From NCBI GenBank assembly GCA_964409675.1, contig CAYPEF010000021.1, forward strand, positions 1 to 22,076: DNA of 22,076 nucleotides. Direction: 5' to 3'. Made by a program: the position numbers and the translations under genes. A model generated the notes under the pieces. The model was not told the origin of the DNA and made no database searches. It worked only from the letters and a program-made list of their open reading frames with translations. Below, one piece after another: positions 7,217 to 14,459 of the stretch (positions are counted from its first letter, which is position 1; each line of letters opens with the position of its first letter). The stretch comes from CAYMDD01 sp964409675. Lineage in GTDB: Bacteria > Pseudomonadota > Alphaproteobacteria > Rickettsiales > SXRF01.

Positions 7217-8101
7217 ATGAAATGGCTGTTGCGGGGGGTAATACTGGCGCTGCTTGCCGCATTGCACCCGCTTTATCTGTATATAACGGCGGATGTCAGC
7301 TGTTTGCGCAGCGCCTGTACCTATCTGCCGCCGCATTCCGCCACGCCGCGCCAGGCGGGGCTTGCGCTTTACAATGCCCCCATGCCGCGCGCGCTGGTGG
7401 AGGCGACATTGATTCAGGAAAGCTGCGCTTTCTACCGGACCGGCGCCTTGCAGCCGGACCGATACTGGCGTCCGGTCCTTGACTGGCTGCTGGAAGGCAA
7501 GCGGATAAACAGCGTCAGCACCATTACGCAGCAGATCGCCAAGAATATCTTCGTCGGCGCGGATTATTCACTCTACCGCAAATACCGGGAGGCGATCTAT
7601 GCGCTGAAGCTGGAGCAGTATTATACAAAAGACGAATTGCTGCTGATTTACATGAATATCGTCGAAACCGGCCGCGACATGTATGGTTTTAAGGACGCCG
7701 CCTGGGTATATCTGCATAAGGAACTGGATGAACTGACCGCCGCAGAAGCGGTGGCGCTGGTGGACATGCTGCCCAACCCGGCGCAGCGGGAGGAACGCTG
7801 GCGGAAGCCGCATTATCCCCGCTATCTCTACCCCTATTATTTACGACGCGTCATATTGCTGACCGACACGGAAGCGCACGCAAAGCAGCAGGTGCAAGCT
7901 TTTTATTCGTACCTCGGGCACAATCGGATTGCGGCTTCAGGCGAGGATTTTGCTACGCTGCGCTACGATCAAGTGGGTTTTTCCTACGTGATGACGTTAC
8001 GGGAAAACTGGTTGGTTGCAACGGATGACTATATACCCGCATTTTACACTGTCAGCTCACGCTGGTTTATCTGCCCATATTCGGAGACAATCCTGGAATG
8101 A
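7217..8101 (+). CDS. divergent monofunctional peptidoglycan glycosyltransferase (MtgA-like, GT51)
   Basis: This 294-aa protein has an N-terminal signal anchor (residues 4-24) and a GT51 domain (about 55-190). Motifs seen: LIQESCAFY (65-73), the place of the catalytic-Glu motif (Glu68); STITQQIAKN (101-110); RKYREAIYALKLE (121-133), with the second conserved Glu (125); IYMNIVETGRDMYGF (144-158); and LTAAEAVALVDMLPNP. GT51 enzymes polymerise lipid II into glycan strands in the periplasm. Departures: the usual EDRRFY is ESCAFY, the GG before STITQQ is SV, and about 100 extra C-terminal residues have no match I know. Length is above the roughly 240 aa of E. coli MtgA. Activity is likely but not certain. 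The gene stands alone, divergent from nfeD and convergent with the 575-aa gene. Confidence 0.82.
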   Translation: MKWLLRGVILALLAALHPLYLYITADVSCLRSACTYLPPHSATPRQAGLALYNAPMPRALVEATLIQESCAFYRTGALQPDRYWRPVLDWLLEGKRINSVSTITQQIAKNIFVGADYSLYRKYREAIYALKLEQYYTKDELLLIYMNIVETGRDMYGFKDAAWVYLHKELDELTAAEAVALVDMLPNPAQREERWRKPHYPRYLYPYYLRRVILLTDTEAHAKQQVQAFYSYLGHNRIAASGEDFATLRYDQVGFSYVMTLRENWLVATDDYIPAFYTVSSRWFICPYSETILE

Positions 8102-8114
8102 CAGATTGATCGTA

Positions 8115-9842
8115 TCAGCGTGTTCCGGTGCCGGCAGCTTGCGCCATTCCGGGGCCGGAAGCATTTAAGCGGCTAGTATGGCTATCGGGAAAGACCATTT
8201 TATCCTGCGGTTTATAAACGGCGCCAGTGTTAAATACTTCATCAGGTCCATCGCAACGGCCTGTTTGCTCATGGATTTGGGCAATGCGACGTGCATAAGT
8301 TATTAGTGAATCCTTATCAACTTTAGTAACCTGGTCGCCTGTCTCAGGGTCAATAGTTCTTTCAACCAAGGGTTTTTCATTAGGATAAATAGGTGGAGGC
8401 GGCTTCATGCCTTTTATGCCCTCACGGGTGGTTATTACACCGGTAAAAGGATTTTTGTACTCATATTGCGGCTGAACCATATGTATTTCCAGTTTTTCGC
8501 CGTTAAAAGCATCGCTATACGCTTTTTCCAGCGTTTCAATATTTTCAAGGATATTACGTCCCTCGGATTTTGCTTTATCCAGAAGCTTTAGGAGATTTCT
8601 AGGATAGCGAAATATATCTTTACGCTGGCCAATGCGAGCGACATGAGCCATTTCGGCTTGTCCATCCTCAGTCTTGGCGGCAGGGGGCATATTTAGTTCA
8701 CCGGGATTTACCTTGAATGCATCACGCACAGCATATGCGCCTGTGGCCGCTGCAGCAGCAATAATGCCTCCTTTAACAGCGGTATCTAATGATGTGTGTT
8801 TTTTAAAAAATTTCCCAAGCCTGGAAGGGGCTGGAGCTGTAACTGTAGGTACCGCAATTTCAGAGGTAGAGTCGCCCGTGGCTGGTTCAGCAACAGCTGG
8901 GCTTTCCAGAAGCGATACAAGCGGATGCTTTTCGAGATAAGCATCGTATTTTATTCTGCGTCTCGGGTCTCCAACAGGCAACGATGCGCGTATATCATCG
9001 TGTTGCCCACAGGATAAAATATTCCATACAGGCGGTGTGATTTCATGATCGTTAAAACGGCGTGGGAGATGAGTATGTACTAGTTTTACCGACGGCTGGT
9101 TATGTTGATCTTCCTCCAGCGCATCGCCTATAGTTTTAATATTTCCATTTTCGTCTACTTCATGACGGAATGTAAATTGTCCATTCTGCCATTCCGATAC
9201 CAGTTCGTTATTCTTCGTAGCGAAAACCGGGTTGAGAGAGTGAGAACGAACGGGTTTGTTGTTGCGTGTATAATAGATATATCCGGCGAACCGGACTCTT
9301 TCATCACCAATTCTTGCGTGTTTTTCCGTCGCATGTACCAGCTTATCCAATTCGGCTGCCGTGGTGTATGCTTCCCCGTTGTCTTGATTAAAATAAACGC
9401 GTGCGCCATGCGCTAACGTTACAACCGGGCTATTAGGATAAGCAAAAACCTGAAAATTCCTGCCTTCTACACGGATACTTTTTTCGGTATTCAAAATCTG
9501 TAACCGATTAAGTTCAGCTGAATTGCCAATCGGATCTTTATAATACCACTTGCTTTTTTTACCTAAATGATCGGGCAGAGGTGCGTCCTCTGCGTTAATG
9601 GCATCAATGGTAGTAGTGCTTAACCAGTCGCGTTTGCAGATTGCTTTACGGACAGCTTCCTGATCGGCATTAGGATAGGGCTTTTCCCTGCTACGGTATG
9701 TGTGTTCGATATAACCTTCTATATCCTTTATATTAAATCCTAAATAAAGGCGCTCTTCCGTATCTCTAGGTGTACCTGATCGAACGGGAGTTTTTACCGG
9801 AGGGCGAGAAATTACATTAGTATAGAAATTTTTTAACGGCAT
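8115..9842 (-). CDS. unrecognised 575-aa protein with two soluble regions around an Ala-rich helix
   Basis: I do not recognise this protein. There is no signal peptide. Residues 1-310 are hydrophilic and mixed alpha/beta in look, with an aromatic-rich stretch (99-102, WYYK). Residues 315-340 are a Pro/Ala/Thr linker. AVKGGIIAAAAATGAYAV (355-372) is one Gly/Ala-rich, possibly membrane-active helix. A charged C-terminal part (about 395-575) contains a helical run (415-445) and a Pro cluster (480-485). Three Cys are scattered (69, 278, 530). Base composition is low (a 120-bp sample is about 38% G+C), unlike kdsB nearby. The start has only a weak ribosome site, but a promoter-like pair lies 39 bp upstream. 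A secreted effector or surface-associated protein is possible; this is speculation. Confidence 0.7.
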   Translation of the reverse strand: MPLKNFYTNVISRPPVKTPVRSGTPRDTEERLYLGFNIKDIEGYIEHTYRSREKPYPNADQEAVRKAICKRDWLSTTTIDAINAEDAPLPDHLGKKSKWYYKDPIGNSAELNRLQILNTEKSIRVEGRNFQVFAYPNSPVVTLAHGARVYFNQDNGEAYTTAAELDKLVHATEKHARIGDERVRFAGYIYYTRNNKPVRSHSLNPVFATKNNELVSEWQNGQFTFRHEVDENGNIKTIGDALEEDQHNQPSVKLVHTHLPRRFNDHEITPPVWNILSCGQHDDIRASLPVGDPRRRIKYDAYLEKHPLVSLLESPAVAEPATGDSTSEIAVPTVTAPAPSRLGKFFKKHTSLDTAVKGGIIAAAAATGAYAVRDAFKVNPGELNMPPAAKTEDGQAEMAHVARIGQRKDIFRYPRNLLKLLDKAKSEGRNILENIETLEKAYSDAFNGEKLEIHMVQPQYEYKNPFTGVITTREGIKGMKPPPPIYPNEKPLVERTIDPETGDQVTKVDKDSLITYARRIAQIHEQTGRCDGPDEVFNTGAVYKPQDKMVFPDSHTSRLNASGPGMAQAAGTGTR

Positions 9843-9880
9843 CTAAAACTCGTCAGGAAAAATGTAAAAAATGTAGGCAA

Positions 9881-9908
9881 ATTATAATTATTTCATGCCA
9901 TGCTGCAA
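9881..9908 (-). promoter_or_regulatory. promoter-like -35/-10 pair for the 575-aa gene
   Basis: On the minus strand TTGCAG (9903-9908), a 16-bp spacer and an exact TATAAT (9881-9886) lie 39 bp before the ATG at 9842. The -10 is perfect; the -35 matches TTGACA at only three positions. The region is AT-rich, so chance cannot be excluded. Confidence 0.45.
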
Positions 9909-9921
9909 ATTAATAATTTCA

Positions 9922-9943
9922 CCGGAAGCGTTATGCTTGCCGG
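9922..9943 (-). terminator. weak hairpin terminator downstream of cycM
   Basis: CCGGAAGC (9922-9929) pairs with GCTT plus CCGG (9935-9938, 9940-9943) around a 5-nt loop, with one bulged base. On the minus strand the stem is followed by AT-rich TGAAATTATT but no true T run. It lies 44-65 bp past the cycM stop. Confidence 0.35.
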
Positions 9944-9986
9944 GAGTATTCATAATTCTTAAATATGCAGATAAACTAAACGTTTA

Positions 9987-10544
9987 TCACTTCGGCAGCG
10001 GTAACGGACTGTCGGAGAGCGTATTCAAATACGCAATCAGATTCGCACGATCTTCCGGCTTTTTCAAACCGGCATAGGCCATTTTGGTGCCGGGGACGTC
10101 TTTTTTCGGATTGGCGAGGAAGTTGGAAAGTTCCTGGAAATCCCATTTGCGCTTGCCGTGCAGGGCTTTGAATGCTTCGGAATAGCTGTAATCATCCTTG
10201 TGAGCGAAGCCGGAGCCGACCAGACCGTACTGGTTGGGGCCAACGCCGTTCTTGCCGCCTTTTTCAAAGGTATGGCAGGAGGTGCATTGCTTGACCAGCG
10301 CCTGGCCCTTGGCGGGGTCGGCCTTGGCGAGCAGCGGGGCAATCTCTACCGGCTTTTCCTCGGCGGCCGGCGCTTCGGCGGCCACGGCGTTTTCCGCCAC
10401 GGCGATGCTGAAGCCGCGCTTGGCTTCCGTTTCCTCGCCTTTATTCGCTTCGTACAGCCCTTCGCTGACGATGCCGGATACCATGGCGATAATGCCCGAC
10501 AGCAGCACCGCCGCCGCGATTTTATTCAGTTCGAGTCCGTTCAT
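9987..10544 (-). CDS. cycM: membrane-anchored class I cytochrome c (CycM / c552 type)
   Basis: This 185-aa protein has an N-terminal membrane anchor (about 8-26), an Ala/Glu/Pro-rich linker (about 35-75) and a monohaem domain. CTSCH (87-91) is the haem attachment site, GVGPNQYGLVG follows, and Met155 in PGTKMAYAG is the likely distal ligand. The ending LIAYLNTLSDSP is typical of mitochondrial-type class I cytochromes. In alphaproteobacteria CycM carries electrons from the bc1 complex to the aa3 oxidase on the outer face of the inner membrane. AAAGGT (10549-10554 on the minus strand) about 4 bp before the ATG is an acceptable ribosome site. The gene is monocistronic and divergent from kdsB with a 104-bp shared control region. 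The family call is secure; the partner oxidase is an inference. Confidence 0.93.
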   Translation of the reverse strand: MNGLELNKIAAAVLLSGIIAMVSGIVSEGLYEANKGEETEAKRGFSIAVAENAVAAEAPAAEEKPVEIAPLLAKADPAKGQALVKQCTSCHTFEKGGKNGVGPNQYGLVGSGFAHKDDYSYSEAFKALHGKRKWDFQELSNFLANPKKDVPGTKMAYAGLKKPEDRANLIAYLNTLSDSPLPLPK

Positions 10545-10590
10545 ACCGTACCTTTATGTAAGGATAAATGGTTGTGTTTCTGCGCCTAGC

Positions 10591-10596
10591 TATAAT
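10591..10596 (+). promoter_or_regulatory. possible -10 box for the kdsB operon
   Basis: An exact TATAAT lies 52 bp before the proposed kdsB GTG, in the cycM/kdsB divergent gap. No consensus -35 is found at 16-18 bp; TTGTGT (10572-10577) is only 13 bp away. Low confidence. Confidence 0.3.
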
Positions 10597-10648
10597 ATGC
10601 TGCCGCCTTCAGTTCAATGGACATTTATATCTTTTTTACGCTGAAACC

Positions 10649-11389
10649 GTGCTTCACCCGATCATCCTGATTCCCGCCCGCATGGGCGCTACCCGCCTGC
10701 CACGCAAGCCCCTGGCCGATATCGGCGGCAAGCCGATGATCGTGCATGTGGCCGAGCGGGCGATGCGAGCCGATATCGGCCCGGTCTATGTGGCCTGCGA
10801 CGACGCGGAAATCGCCTGGACGGTGGAAAATGCCGGCGCGCGCGCCCTGCTCACCCGCCCGGACCACGCCTCCGGCTCCGACCGCATCTGGGAAGCGCTG
10901 CAGCAGATCGACCCGTACGGGCGGCACGACATTATCATCAACGTGCAGGGCGACATGCCGACCCTCGACCCGCGCGTGATCGCGCAGGCGGTGGAATTGC
11001 TGGAGGATACGCAGGTGGACATTGCCACGCTGGTGGCGGAAATTCGCGAGGAACGGGAAAAAACCGACCCGGCGGTGGTAAAAGCCATCGTCAGCTGGCA
11101 GGAGGCGCGGCAAGGCAAGGCGCTCTATTTCACCCGCGCCACCGCCCCTTACGGCGAGGGACCGCTATACCACCATATCGGCCTCTATGCATACCGCAGG
11201 CAGGCGCTGCAACAATTCATGTCCCTGCCGGTAAGCCCTCTGGAGGCGCGCGAAAAACTGGAGCAGCTGCGCGCGCTGGAAGCGGGCATGCATATCGGCG
11301 TTGCGCTGGCGGACACGGTGCCGCTTGGCGTGGACACCCCTGAAACACTGGATATCGCAAGGAGAATGTATGCAGAAAACAACCTATGA
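10649..11389 (+). CDS. kdsB: 3-deoxy-manno-octulosonate cytidylyltransferase (CMP-KDO synthetase)
   Basis: KdsB activates KDO with CTP to CMP-KDO, required for the inner core of LPS. From GTG 10649 the protein is 246 aa, the usual size. Seen: ILIPARMGATRLPRKPLADI (nucleotide-binding N terminus), HASGSDRI (73-80), NVQGDMP (98-104, Asp102 a likely metal ligand), HHIGLYAYR, SPLEAREKLEQLRALE (196-211) and GVDTPETLDIARR. An ATG at 10568 in frame would add 27 residues that resemble nothing in the family; the Shine-Dalgarno for the GTG is poor, so the exact start is uncertain. It is the first gene of a tight plus-strand set: its last 20 bp overlap the PfkB gene. Presence of kdsB shows a Gram-negative cell with KDO-containing LPS. 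Confidence 0.93.
   Translation: MLHPIILIPARMGATRLPRKPLADIGGKPMIVHVAERAMRADIGPVYVACDDAEIAWTVENAGARALLTRPDHASGSDRIWEALQQIDPYGRHDIIINVQGDMPTLDPRVIAQAVELLEDTQVDIATLVAEIREEREKTDPAVVKAIVSWQEARQGKALYFTRATAPYGEGPLYHHIGLYAYRRQALQQFMSLPVSPLEAREKLEQLRALEAGMHIGVALADTVPLGVDTPETLDIARRMYAENNL
11359..11364 (+). promoter_or_regulatory. ribosome binding site of the PfkB-family gene
   Basis: AAGGAG lies 5 bp before ATG 11370, inside the 3' end of kdsB. It fixes the start at MQKTTYDVVGIG and rejects an in-frame ATG at 11301. Confidence 0.7.
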
Positions 11390-12350
11390 CGTCGTGGGCA
11401 TCGGCAATGCCATTGTTGATATATTAAGCTATTGCGACGAGGCGAAGCTCGCGCAGGAAGCGCTTCCCAAGGGCAGCATGACACTGATTGACGAAGCGCG
11501 CGCCGACGCGCTCTATAAAAGCCTCGGCCCGGCCACCGAATGCTCGGGCGGTTCTGCCGCCAACACGCTGGCGGGGCTGGCCTCGCTCGGCGCAAACACC
11601 GCCTTCATCGGAAAAGTTCGTGATGACCAACTGGGCGGCATTTTCCGTCATGACATGCGTGCCATCGGCGTCGAGTTCCTCACTCCCGCGGCCACGCAAG
11701 GCCCCAGCACCGCCCGCTGCCTGGTCTATGTGACGCCGGACGGCCAGCGCACGATGGCGACCTATCTCGGCGCCTGCAGCGGCGTGGCGGAGGCGGATAT
11801 TGATGAAAAGCTGATCGCGCAAGGGGCCATTACCTATATCGAAGGCTATCTGTGGGACGAGCCACATGCCAAGGCCGCTATCCGCAAAGGCATCGCCGCC
11901 GCGCGCAAGTCCGGCGCGCGCATTGCACTCACGCTCTCCGATACGTTCTGCGTCGAGCGCCACCGGGCGGAATTTTTGCGGCTGATCGAGCAGGAGGTGG
12001 ATATATTGTTCGCCAACGAAGCGGAAATCCTCTCCCTGTTCCAGACGCCGGACGTAAAAAGCGCCGCTGCCTCAGTGCGGGGATTATGCCAGGTGGCCGC
12101 CATCACCCGCAGCGAACAGGGTGCGCTGATCGTAAGCAAAGACGAACTGCTCGACGTGCCTACCCAGAAGGTGCCGCAGGTGGTCGATACCACCGGCGCG
12201 GGCGATCTGTTTGCGGGCGGGTTTCTTTACGGGCTGTCACGCGGCTGGGATTACACGGCGTCGGCGAAGCTCGCTAACGCCTGCGCTGCGCGCATCATTC
12301 AGCAGCTGGGCGCGCGCTCGTTGCAGCCGCTGGATAAGCTGGTGGCATGA
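11370..12350 (+). CDS. PfkB-family carbohydrate kinase, adenosine-kinase-like
   Basis: This 326-aa ribokinase-fold sugar/nucleoside kinase carries DVVGIGNAIVDIL (7-19), the substrate motif GGSAANTLAGLASLGA (60-75), and PfkB signature 2 DTTGAGDLFAGGFLYG (273-288), in which Asp279 is the catalytic base and GAG forms the anion hole. Many alphaproteobacterial proteins with this layout are annotated adenosine kinase, which would make AMP from adenosine with ATP; sequence alone cannot exclude another sugar or nucleoside. AAGGAG 5 bp upstream fixes the start, which overlaps kdsB by 20 bp. The stop overlaps the ampG start as ATGA. Co-transcription with kdsB and ampG is nearly certain, but the functional link to envelope synthesis is not obvious. 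Confidence 0.9.
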   Translation: MQKTTYDVVGIGNAIVDILSYCDEAKLAQEALPKGSMTLIDEARADALYKSLGPATECSGGSAANTLAGLASLGANTAFIGKVRDDQLGGIFRHDMRAIGVEFLTPAATQGPSTARCLVYVTPDGQRTMATYLGACSGVAEADIDEKLIAQGAITYIEGYLWDEPHAKAAIRKGIAAARKSGARIALTLSDTFCVERHRAEFLRLIEQEVDILFANEAEILSLFQTPDVKSAAASVRGLCQVAAITRSEQGALIVSKDELLDVPTQKVPQVVDTTGAGDLFAGGFLYGLSRGWDYTASAKLANACAARIIQQLGARSLQPLDKLVA

Positions 12351-13588
12351 AGCATGGGCTGAAGCTTTATCTGGAGCCGCCGCTGCTGGTGGTGCTGGCG
12401 CTGGGCTTTTCCAGCGGCCTGCCGCTGGCGCTGGTGCTTTCCACCTTAAGCCTATGGCTTTCCGAAGCCGGGGTGGATAAAACCGCCATCGGCCTATTCG
12501 CCTCCGTCGCTACGCCCTATTCGCTGAAATTCCTCTGGTCGCCGCTGGTGGACGGTGCGCCGTTTCCCTACTTAAGCCGCCTGTTCGGCCACCGGCGCGG
12601 CTGGCTGATCGGCACGCAAGTGGCGCTGATTGCCAGCATCCTACTGCTAGGCGGCGTTAATCCCGCCGCCGATGCATGGGCGACGGCGCTGGCGGCGCTG
12701 CTAGTGGCATTCTGCTCCGCCACGCAGGATATTATCATCGACGCCTACCGCGTGGAATCGCTGGCGGAAGACCGGCAAGCGGCAGGGGCCGCTATGTCGG
12801 TGTTCGGCTACCGGGTGGGGATGGTGGTCTCTTCCGCCGGGGCGCTCTATCTGGTCAGCCCGCTCGGCTGGCACGGCACTTATTATGTGATGAGCGCGCT
12901 GGTCGGCGTCGGCCTGCTGGCGGCGCTGATGGCGCGCGAGCCTGAGCGTCATGCCGTGCAAGTCGTGCGGCTGCGCTGGACGGCATGGCTGCGGCAGTAT
13001 GTAATCGAGCCGTTCGCGGACTTCATGCGCCGCCCGCAATGGCTGACCATCCTGCTATTCATTTTCTTCTATAAATTCGCCGATGCGTTTATCGGCATCA
13101 TGACTAACCCGTTCCTGCGCGAGGTCGGTTTTTCGCGGGAGGATATTGCTTCCATCGTCAAGATCTTCGGTTTTTTCGCCACCATTGCCGGCAGTTTCAT
13201 CGGTGTATGGATGGTGCGCCGCTTAGGAATCATGCGCAGCCTGTGGATCGGCGGCTTGCTGCACGGGCTGACCAATGCCATGTTCATCGTGCAGGCGCGG
13301 GTGGGGGCGGATACGGATATACTGGCGCTTGGCATCACGCTGGAAAATGTCAGTGGCGCAGCGGGCACAGCGGCGTTCGTGGCTTATCTTAGCTCGCTGT
13401 GCAACCTGCGCTTCACGGCCACGCAATATGCGCTGCTGAGTTCCTTAAGTGGCGCGGCGCGGGCCTGGTTTTCCACCCCGGCGGGCTGGGTGGCCAAGAC
13501 GTTCGGCTGGGAGGCGTTCTTTGCATTCTCGGTGCTGCTGGCACTCCCCGGCTTAGTCCTATTGTCCTTACTAAACCGGCAGAGATAA
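12347..13588 (+). CDS. ampG: AmpG-type muropeptide permease (major facilitator superfamily)
   Basis: AmpG brings GlcNAc-anhydroMurNAc (muropeptides) from periplasm to cytoplasm for peptidoglycan recycling. This 413-aa protein has about 12 hydrophobic helices. It shows the AmpG-specific LGFSSGLPLALVLSTLSLWL (19-38), KTAIGLFASVATPYSLKFLWSPLVDG (45-70), SATQDIIIDAYRVE (124-137, with Asp128 and Asp132) and a late NLRFTATQYALLSSL. E. coli AmpG is longer (491 aa) with two extra helices, and many alphaproteobacterial members are about 410-450 aa, so this length is normal. It starts on the ATGA that ends the PfkB gene, which implies translational coupling. The convergent tadE gene begins 10 bp past its stop, with no visible terminator between. 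Confidence 0.92.
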   Translation: MKHGLKLYLEPPLLVVLALGFSSGLPLALVLSTLSLWLSEAGVDKTAIGLFASVATPYSLKFLWSPLVDGAPFPYLSRLFGHRRGWLIGTQVALIASILLLGGVNPAADAWATALAALLVAFCSATQDIIIDAYRVESLAEDRQAAGAAMSVFGYRVGMVVSSAGALYLVSPLGWHGTYYVMSALVGVGLLAALMAREPERHAVQVVRLRWTAWLRQYVIEPFADFMRRPQWLTILLFIFFYKFADAFIGIMTNPFLREVGFSREDIASIVKIFGFFATIAGSFIGVWMVRRLGIMRSLWIGGLLHGLTNAMFIVQARVGADTDILALGITLENVSGAAGTAAFVAYLSSLCNLRFTATQYALLSSLSGAARAWFSTPAGWVAKTFGWEAFFAFSVLLALPGLVLLSLLNRQR

Positions 13589-13598
13589 TCTACTCCAG

Positions 13599-14459
13599 TT
13601 AATCTTCAGGTGGGAAGAAGTCCGGGAACGGTTCCGGCGCGGGTGCTGGTTCTGGTGCGGGGGCTGGTTCCGGTGCGGGTGCTGGTTCCGGCGCGGGTGC
13701 TGGTTCTGGAGCGGGTGCTGGTTCTGGAGCGGGTGCTGGTTCTGGAGCGGGTGCTGGTTCCGGCGCGGGTTCCGGCGCGGGTGCGGGTTCCGGCGCGGGT
13801 GCTGGTTCCGGTGACGGGTTAGGCTCTGGCGCAGGATCCGGCTCCACCAGCAAAGATCCGCTTTCGTTTTTCACTACTGCGCGTGCAGTGATAAGACGTA
13901 CAGTGCCAGTGTGGTCATTTGCAAAGAAATATCTTACTCCGGGAGTGACCAATGGCCAGGGATAGGTAGCCTCATACAACACTACCTGACTATCTGTGCC
14001 TGGTCCTTCAGTCGCTTGGTCGGCGTCGTGCTGGCCATTGCCGTTAATATCCTCATATTCACTGCAATCAGCGTTTAGACAAGGCTCAGGCTTGCCGATT
14101 TTATTGAAATCCGTATAAGCCTTTGCGCTGAACGATAGTTTATCCGCTTTCAGCACCCCGCCTGATAAGCGTATGAACTGTTGCCGAATATAGTTGGTAT
14201 TGCGTGCCGTGCCGGTAGGAACATAGCCAGTTTTGCCAACACGTGCGGCAAAGCTGGTGGCTCCTTCCATCACGGCGGTAATGAACATGATGATGGAAAG
14301 TTCCACAATCACCATCACCAGCAGGAAGAAAATTGGTGCGATAAAAGCAAATTCAATGGCTACCGCGCCATCGGCGCGCTTTGAATCCAGATGTTTTCTT
14401 TTACGCCGAAGCAGCTTCAACGTGGCCTTGTAGCGGGTATGAAGTGTGCTGTATTTCAT
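13599..14459 (-). CDS. TadE-family pilus assembly protein with a long Pro/Glu/Ala repeat tail
   Basis: This 286-aa protein carries a basic N terminus (1-30), then GAVAIEFAFIAPIFFLLVMV (31-50), the TadE segment. Glu36 stands at +5 after Gly31 as in pseudopilins cut by the TadV prepilin peptidase. A periplasmic domain follows (about 70-205) with two Cys (127, 132) and a calcium-loop-like DINGNGQHDAD (137-147). The tail (207-280) is near-perfect EPAPAP repetition ending PDFFPPED. TadE proteins are minor pilins needed for Flp/Tad pili. Its ATG directly abuts the tadG stop, so the two are one operon. The repeat tail is unusual for TadE and may span the wall or periplasm. Function in this strain depends on tad genes outside the window. 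Confidence 0.85.
   Translation of the reverse strand: MKYSTLHTRYKATLKLLRRKRKHLDSKRADGAVAIEFAFIAPIFFLLVMVIVELSIIMFITAVMEGATSFAARVGKTGYVPTGTARNTNYIRQQFIRLSGGVLKADKLSFSAKAYTDFNKIGKPEPCLNADCSEYEDINGNGQHDADQATEGPGTDSQVVLYEATYPWPLVTPGVRYFFANDHTGTVRLITARAVVKNESGSLLVEPDPAPEPNPSPEPAPAPEPAPAPEPAPEPAPAPEPAPAPEPAPAPEPAPAPEPAPAPEPAPAPEPAPAPEPFPDFFPPED
13630..13821. repeat. 18-bp coding tandem repeat (EPAPAP array)
   Basis: Nine full copies and one 12-bp partial copy of GGTTCCGGCGCGGGTGCT (plus strand), with few changes (C/T, C/A), start at 13630, 13648, 13666, 13684, 13702, 13720, 13738, 13756 (12 bp), 13768 and 13786; a degenerate copy ends at 13821. It encodes the tail of the TadE-like protein. Three consecutive copies (13702-13755) are identical. 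Length variation by slippage stays in frame because units are multiples of 3. Confidence 0.93.

Noticed and set aside
9970..9988. Seven-bp inverted repeat GATAAAC/GTTTATC at the cycM stop
   Set aside because: The stem is AT-rich, overlaps the stop codon and lacks a T run, so it is a poor terminator; the hairpin at 9922-9943 is a better candidate.
10568..10648. N-terminal extension of KdsB from the ATG at 10568
   Set aside because: The 27 extra residues match nothing in KdsB, and the region overlaps the divergent cycM/kdsB control region; the family N terminus begins at LHPIILIPAR after GTG 10649.
13630..13821. CRISPR-like repeat array
   Set aside because: Units are contiguous with no spacers and lie in frame inside a tadE-like gene.
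13610..13822. Val/Leu/Arg-rich plus-strand frame across the tandem repeat
   Set aside because: It is the reverse reading of the EPAPAP array; its repetition simply mirrors the 18-bp units.
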